A DNA stretch of 60,223 nt from Deltaproteobacteria bacterium (GTDB taxonomy: Bacteria > Desulfobacterota > GWC2-55-46 > UBA9637): NCBI GenBank assembly GCA_016219285.1, contig JACRNJ010000011.1, positions 1 through 60,223 of the forward strand. Reading direction: 5' to 3'. Below are positions 56,937-60,223 of the stretch, piece by piece. Under the pieces are notes generated by a model, which did not search any database, had not been told where the DNA came from, and worked only from the letters and a program-made list of their open reading frames with translations. A program made the translations under genes and the position numbers. Numbering within the stretch: the first letter of the stretch is position 1; the number at the start of each line of letters is the position of its first letter.

Positions 56937-57932
56937 ATGGAAGAATATAAAAGGGCGTTTGAACAGTATCTGTCCGTAGAAAAAAATGCCTCAAAATATA
57001 CGCGGGAGAATTATCTAAGAGATGTAACGCAGCTGGAGTTTTTTTTTAAAGATAGAGGATTTTGTCTTAATAATAATGGCGATGTAAATGCAGACAAGAT
57101 AGGTGAAAATGAGATAAAGCTGTTTTTAGGCCACCTGTATAAAAGCCATAAAAAAGCATCTATTTCAAGGAAGCTTGCATCCATAAAGGCGTTTTTCAGA
57201 TTTTTGGTTAAAAAAATGGGTTCGCTGAAAAATCCTGCTGAGCTTATTTCCAGTCCTAAAATAGAAAAATATCTTCCCACAGTTTTAACCGTGGATGAGG
57301 CAAAGACGCTGGTAGAGGCAGGGCAAACGATAGCAGAGAAACGGGGAAACGAGGAAATGGGGAAACGGAGAAAAACACTAACCCATTCACCGATTCGCCG
57401 ATTCGCCGATTCACTCACAATTTTAAGAGACAGGGCAATATTGGAGGTTCTATATTCATCAGGCATACGTGTTGGTGAGCTTGTAGGACTTAACATGAGG
57501 GATATTGACATTGATTCTGGAATAATCAAGGTCATTGGAAAAGGGAATAAAGAAAGAATTGCCATTATTGGAGAAAAGGCCAGAGAGGCTTTAAAGGCTT
57601 ACATGGAAGAAGGGTTAAGGGTTAGGGGTCAAGGGTCAGGGAATGCTCCTGTTTTCCTAGGGGCAAGAGGAAAAGGGATTACACCAAGGGTTGTGCAGAG
57701 GCTTGTAAAGGATGCTGCTTATAGAAGCGGTGTCTCAAAACATCCCACGCCTCATTCATTAAGGCATACATTTGCAACCCACCTGTTGGATGCAGACGTT
57801 GATCTAAGGACGATACAGGAGATGCTTGGTCACGTAAGTTTGTCAACAACCCAGAGATATACAAAGGTAAGTGTTCAGAGGCTTTTGGAAGTTTATGACA
57901 AGGCGCACCCGAGGGCGAAGAAAGACCGTTAA
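56937..57932 (+). CDS. xerC: Tyrosine recombinase XerC/XerD with two in-frame repeat-derived inserts
   Basis: RDRAILEVLYSSGIRVGELVGLNMRDID, HSLRHTFATHLLDADVDLRTIQEMLGHVSLSTTQRYTKV; adjacent to hslVU. Confidence 0.93.
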   Translation: MEEYKRAFEQYLSVEKNASKYTRENYLRDVTQLEFFFKDRGFCLNNNGDVNADKIGENEIKLFLGHLYKSHKKASISRKLASIKAFFRFLVKKMGSLKNPAELISSPKIEKYLPTVLTVDEAKTLVEAGQTIAEKRGNEEMGKRRKTLTHSPIRRFADSLTILRDRAILEVLYSSGIRVGELVGLNMRDIDIDSGIIKVIGKGNKERIAIIGEKAREALKAYMEEGLRVRGQGSGNAPVFLGARGKGITPRVVQRLVKDAAYRSGVSKHPTPHSLRHTFATHLLDADVDLRTIQEMLGHVSLSTTQRYTKVSVQRLLEVYDKAHPRAKKDR

Positions 57933-58002
57933 CCATGACCGTTTTCCGTGTCCGTAGTTTTTTTACGGTCACGGTCACGGTTCACGGACACGGAGGTTAA
58001 CC
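57927..58002. repeat. Family C repeat, copy 3
   Basis: CCGTTAACCATGACCGTTTTCCGTGTCCGT...ACGGTCACGGTCACGGTTCACGGACACGGAGGTTAACC. Confidence 0.75.
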
Positions 58003-58530
58003 ATGTTTCACGGAACAACAATATTGGCAGTTCGCAAAGACGGCAAGGTGACAATTGCGGGCGACGGGCAGGTAACGCTTGGCAATACGGTTATGAAGAA
58101 GGGGGCTGTCAAGGTGAGGCGTATGGGCGATGGCAAGGCGCTGGCGGGCTTTGCAGGCTCTACTGCGGATGCCTTTACCCTCTTTGAAAAGTTTGAGTCA
58201 AAACTGGAGAAGTATCGCGGAAACCTTCCGAAGGCTGCTGTTGAGCTTGCAAAAGACTGGCGCACAGATAAGATACTAAGAAGACTTGAGGCTCTTTTGC
58301 TTGTTGTTGATAAAGAACACTCATTTGTATTGTCAGGCAGCGGGGATGTTATAGAGCCGGAGGGTGGCGCTGCGGCAATAGGCTCTGGCGGGCCGTTTGC
58401 CCTGTCAGCGGCGAGGGCATTATTGCAATATTCTAATCTTGATGCAAAGACAATCGCTCAAGAGGCAATGAAGATAGCATCGGAGATTTGCATATATACA
58501 AATGAAAATATAACAGTGGAGGAATTGTAA
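58003..58530 (+). CDS. hslV: ATP-dependent protease subunit HslV
   Basis: [41 protein letters not shown]. Confidence 0.97.
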   Translation: MFHGTTILAVRKDGKVTIAGDGQVTLGNTVMKKGAVKVRRMGDGKALAGFAGSTADAFTLFEKFESKLEKYRGNLPKAAVELAKDWRTDKILRRLEALLLVVDKEHSFVLSGSGDVIEPEGGAAAIGSGGPFALSAARALLQYSNLDAKTIAQEAMKIASEICIYTNENITVEEL

Positions 58531-58536
58531 AGAATA

Positions 58537-58616
58537 GTTACAAGTTACAAGTTGCATATTGCAAGTAAAAAAGCTACAACTTGAATCTTGAAACTTGAAC
58601 CTTGCAGCTTAAATCT
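58537..58616. repeat. Word-like inverted repeat upstream of hslU
   Basis: GTTACAAGTTACAAGTTGCATATTGCAAGT...ACTTGAATCTTGAAACTTGAACCTTGCAGCTT. Confidence 0.55.
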
Positions 58617-59981
58617 ATGAAAACATTTACCCCAAAAGAAATAGTCGCAGAGCTTGACAAATACATTATAGGCCAGAAAGAGGCGAAGAGGGCGGTTGCC
58701 ATTGCCCTGAGAAACCGGTGGCGGCGTCAGCAGGTAGCGCCTGAACTTCGGGATGAGATTGCCCCAAAGAATATAATAATGATTGGGCCTACCGGTGTAG
58801 GAAAGACAGAGATATCCCGAAGGCTTGCCAAACTTGCCCAGGCGCCGTTTATAAAAGTGGAGGCGTCAAAATTTACAGAGGTTGGCTATGTGGGCCGTGA
58901 TGTGGAGAGCATCATCCGTGATTTAACTGACCTTGCAGTTAAGATGGCCAAAGATGAGGAGAGGGCTAAGGTTCAGGAGAAAGCGCAAGAGATGGCAGAG
59001 GAAAGGCTTTTGGATTTACTCCTGCCGCCGGCAACCTCTGTCGGGCAGCAGCAAGACCCTGCAAGGATTTTGCAGGAAAGGGAACTGCAGAAAACCACGA
59101 GGGAAAAACTTCGTGTGCTTTTAAAGGAAGGGAAACTGGATGACAGAGTTGTGGAGATAGAAACAATTGAGCAAAAGACGCCGGTAGTAGAGATATTTTC
59201 CGCAAGCGGCATGGAAGAAATGGATTTAAATATAAAGGATATGTTTGCAAATATGTTTCCGAAGAAGAGCAAGAGGCGGAGCGTGAAAATTCCTGAGGCT
59301 CAAAAGATTTTGAACCAGGAAGAGGCCCAGAGGCTGGTTGACATGGATAAGGTTGTTAAGCAGGCCGTAGAAAGAGTTGAGCAGTCAGGCATTGTATTCA
59401 TAGACGAGATAGACAAGATTGCAGGCAGAGAATCCGGCCACGGGCCTGATGTTTCCAGAGAAGGAGTGCAAAGGGATTTGCTGCCCATTGTTGAGGGTTC
59501 AACAATAAACACCAAATACGGAATGATAAAGACAGACCACATCCTATTTATAGCATCAGGCGCATTTCATGTTGCAAAGCCGTCTGATTTGATTCCTGAG
59601 TTTCAAGGCAGATTTCCCATCCGCGTTGAGCTTAAATCTCTTGGCAAAGAAGATTTTATCAGGATTTTGCAAGAACCTGAGAATGCGCTTACAAAACAAT
59701 ACGTGGCGCTTATGGAGACAGAAGGGATGAAACTTAACTTCACAAACGATGCAATTGCAGAGATTTCAGAAATGGCAACCATCGTCAATGACAGGATGGA
59801 AAATATAGGTGCAAGGCGCCTTCATACCATTATGGAGAGGATATTAGATGACATCTCCTTTGATGCGCCTGACATTGTGGCGGCAGAACAGGAGACAGAG
59901 ATTATAATAGATGCAAAATATGTGAGAGAAAAACTGTCTGATATTATAAAGGACGAGGATTTGAGCAGGTATATACTGTAA
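58617..59981 (+). CDS. hslU: HslU ATPase subunit
   Basis: [56 protein letters not shown]. Confidence 0.97.
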   Translation: MKTFTPKEIVAELDKYIIGQKEAKRAVAIALRNRWRRQQVAPELRDEIAPKNIIMIGPTGVGKTEISRRLAKLAQAPFIKVEASKFTEVGYVGRDVESIIRDLTDLAVKMAKDEERAKVQEKAQEMAEERLLDLLLPPATSVGQQQDPARILQERELQKTTREKLRVLLKEGKLDDRVVEIETIEQKTPVVEIFSASGMEEMDLNIKDMFANMFPKKSKRRSVKIPEAQKILNQEEAQRLVDMDKVVKQAVERVEQSGIVFIDEIDKIAGRESGHGPDVSREGVQRDLLPIVEGSTINTKYGMIKTDHILFIASGAFHVAKPSDLIPEFQGRFPIRVELKSLGKEDFIRILQEPENALTKQYVALMETEGMKLNFTNDAIAEISEMATIVNDRMENIGARRLHTIMERILDDISFDAPDIVAAEQETEIIIDAKYVREKLSDIIKDEDLSRYIL

Positions 59982-60073
59982 AGACAAGCAGAGGTAAAGG
60001 TATAGAAAATCTAATCCCTAATTTCTAATTCCTCATTCCTGTCTTTTACTATACCGCTTACCTTTACCTATAA

Positions 60074-60223
<150 letters not shown>

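Noticed and set aside
58601-58616. Upstream TTG start of hslU at 58602 (MQLKS...)
   Set aside because: The ATG at 58617 gives the expected HslU start; the extension lies in an intergenic repeat.

Overview
This is a bacterial chromosomal window from a diderm lineage; the gene content looks Deltaproteobacteria/Desulfobacterota-like, but taxonomy is not proven. It is mostly housekeeping: argS, rlmI-like, kup, ppa, pntB/pntA, dnaB-rplI-rpsR-rpsF, groESL with a CIRCE element, nth, truA, valS, nadC, birA, dapF, an Mla-type ABC locus, lepB, xerC-hslV-hslU and the start of argB. There are four kinds of accessory or unusual content. (1) The left end (1-3.9 kb) is decayed: an IS630-like fragment, a truncated rmlD, a frameshifted response regulator, and a tyrosine integrase next to tRNA-Met(CAT). 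(2) An island between nadC and birA carries a ParE/RelE-type toxin-antitoxin pair and a divergent DNA methyltransferase with a possible endonuclease partner. (3) A type IIG restriction-modification gene is interrupted near its C-terminus by a Fic cassette. The cassette includes a small ORF in another frame that carries a VbhA-like SxxxEG Fic-inhibition motif. (4) Several families of short dispersed or palindromic repeats sit between genes and, in frame, inside conserved genes (valS, xerC, dapF, a P-type ATPase, the RM gene). Other strong oddities are a PntB with a tandemly duplicated NADP(H)-binding domain, a PTS EIIA-like domain fused to a Na,K-ATPase-like P-type ATPase, and an MlaF-like ABC protein with all its catalytic motifs altered. 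All calls come from reading the sequence and the ORF track. No database search was run.
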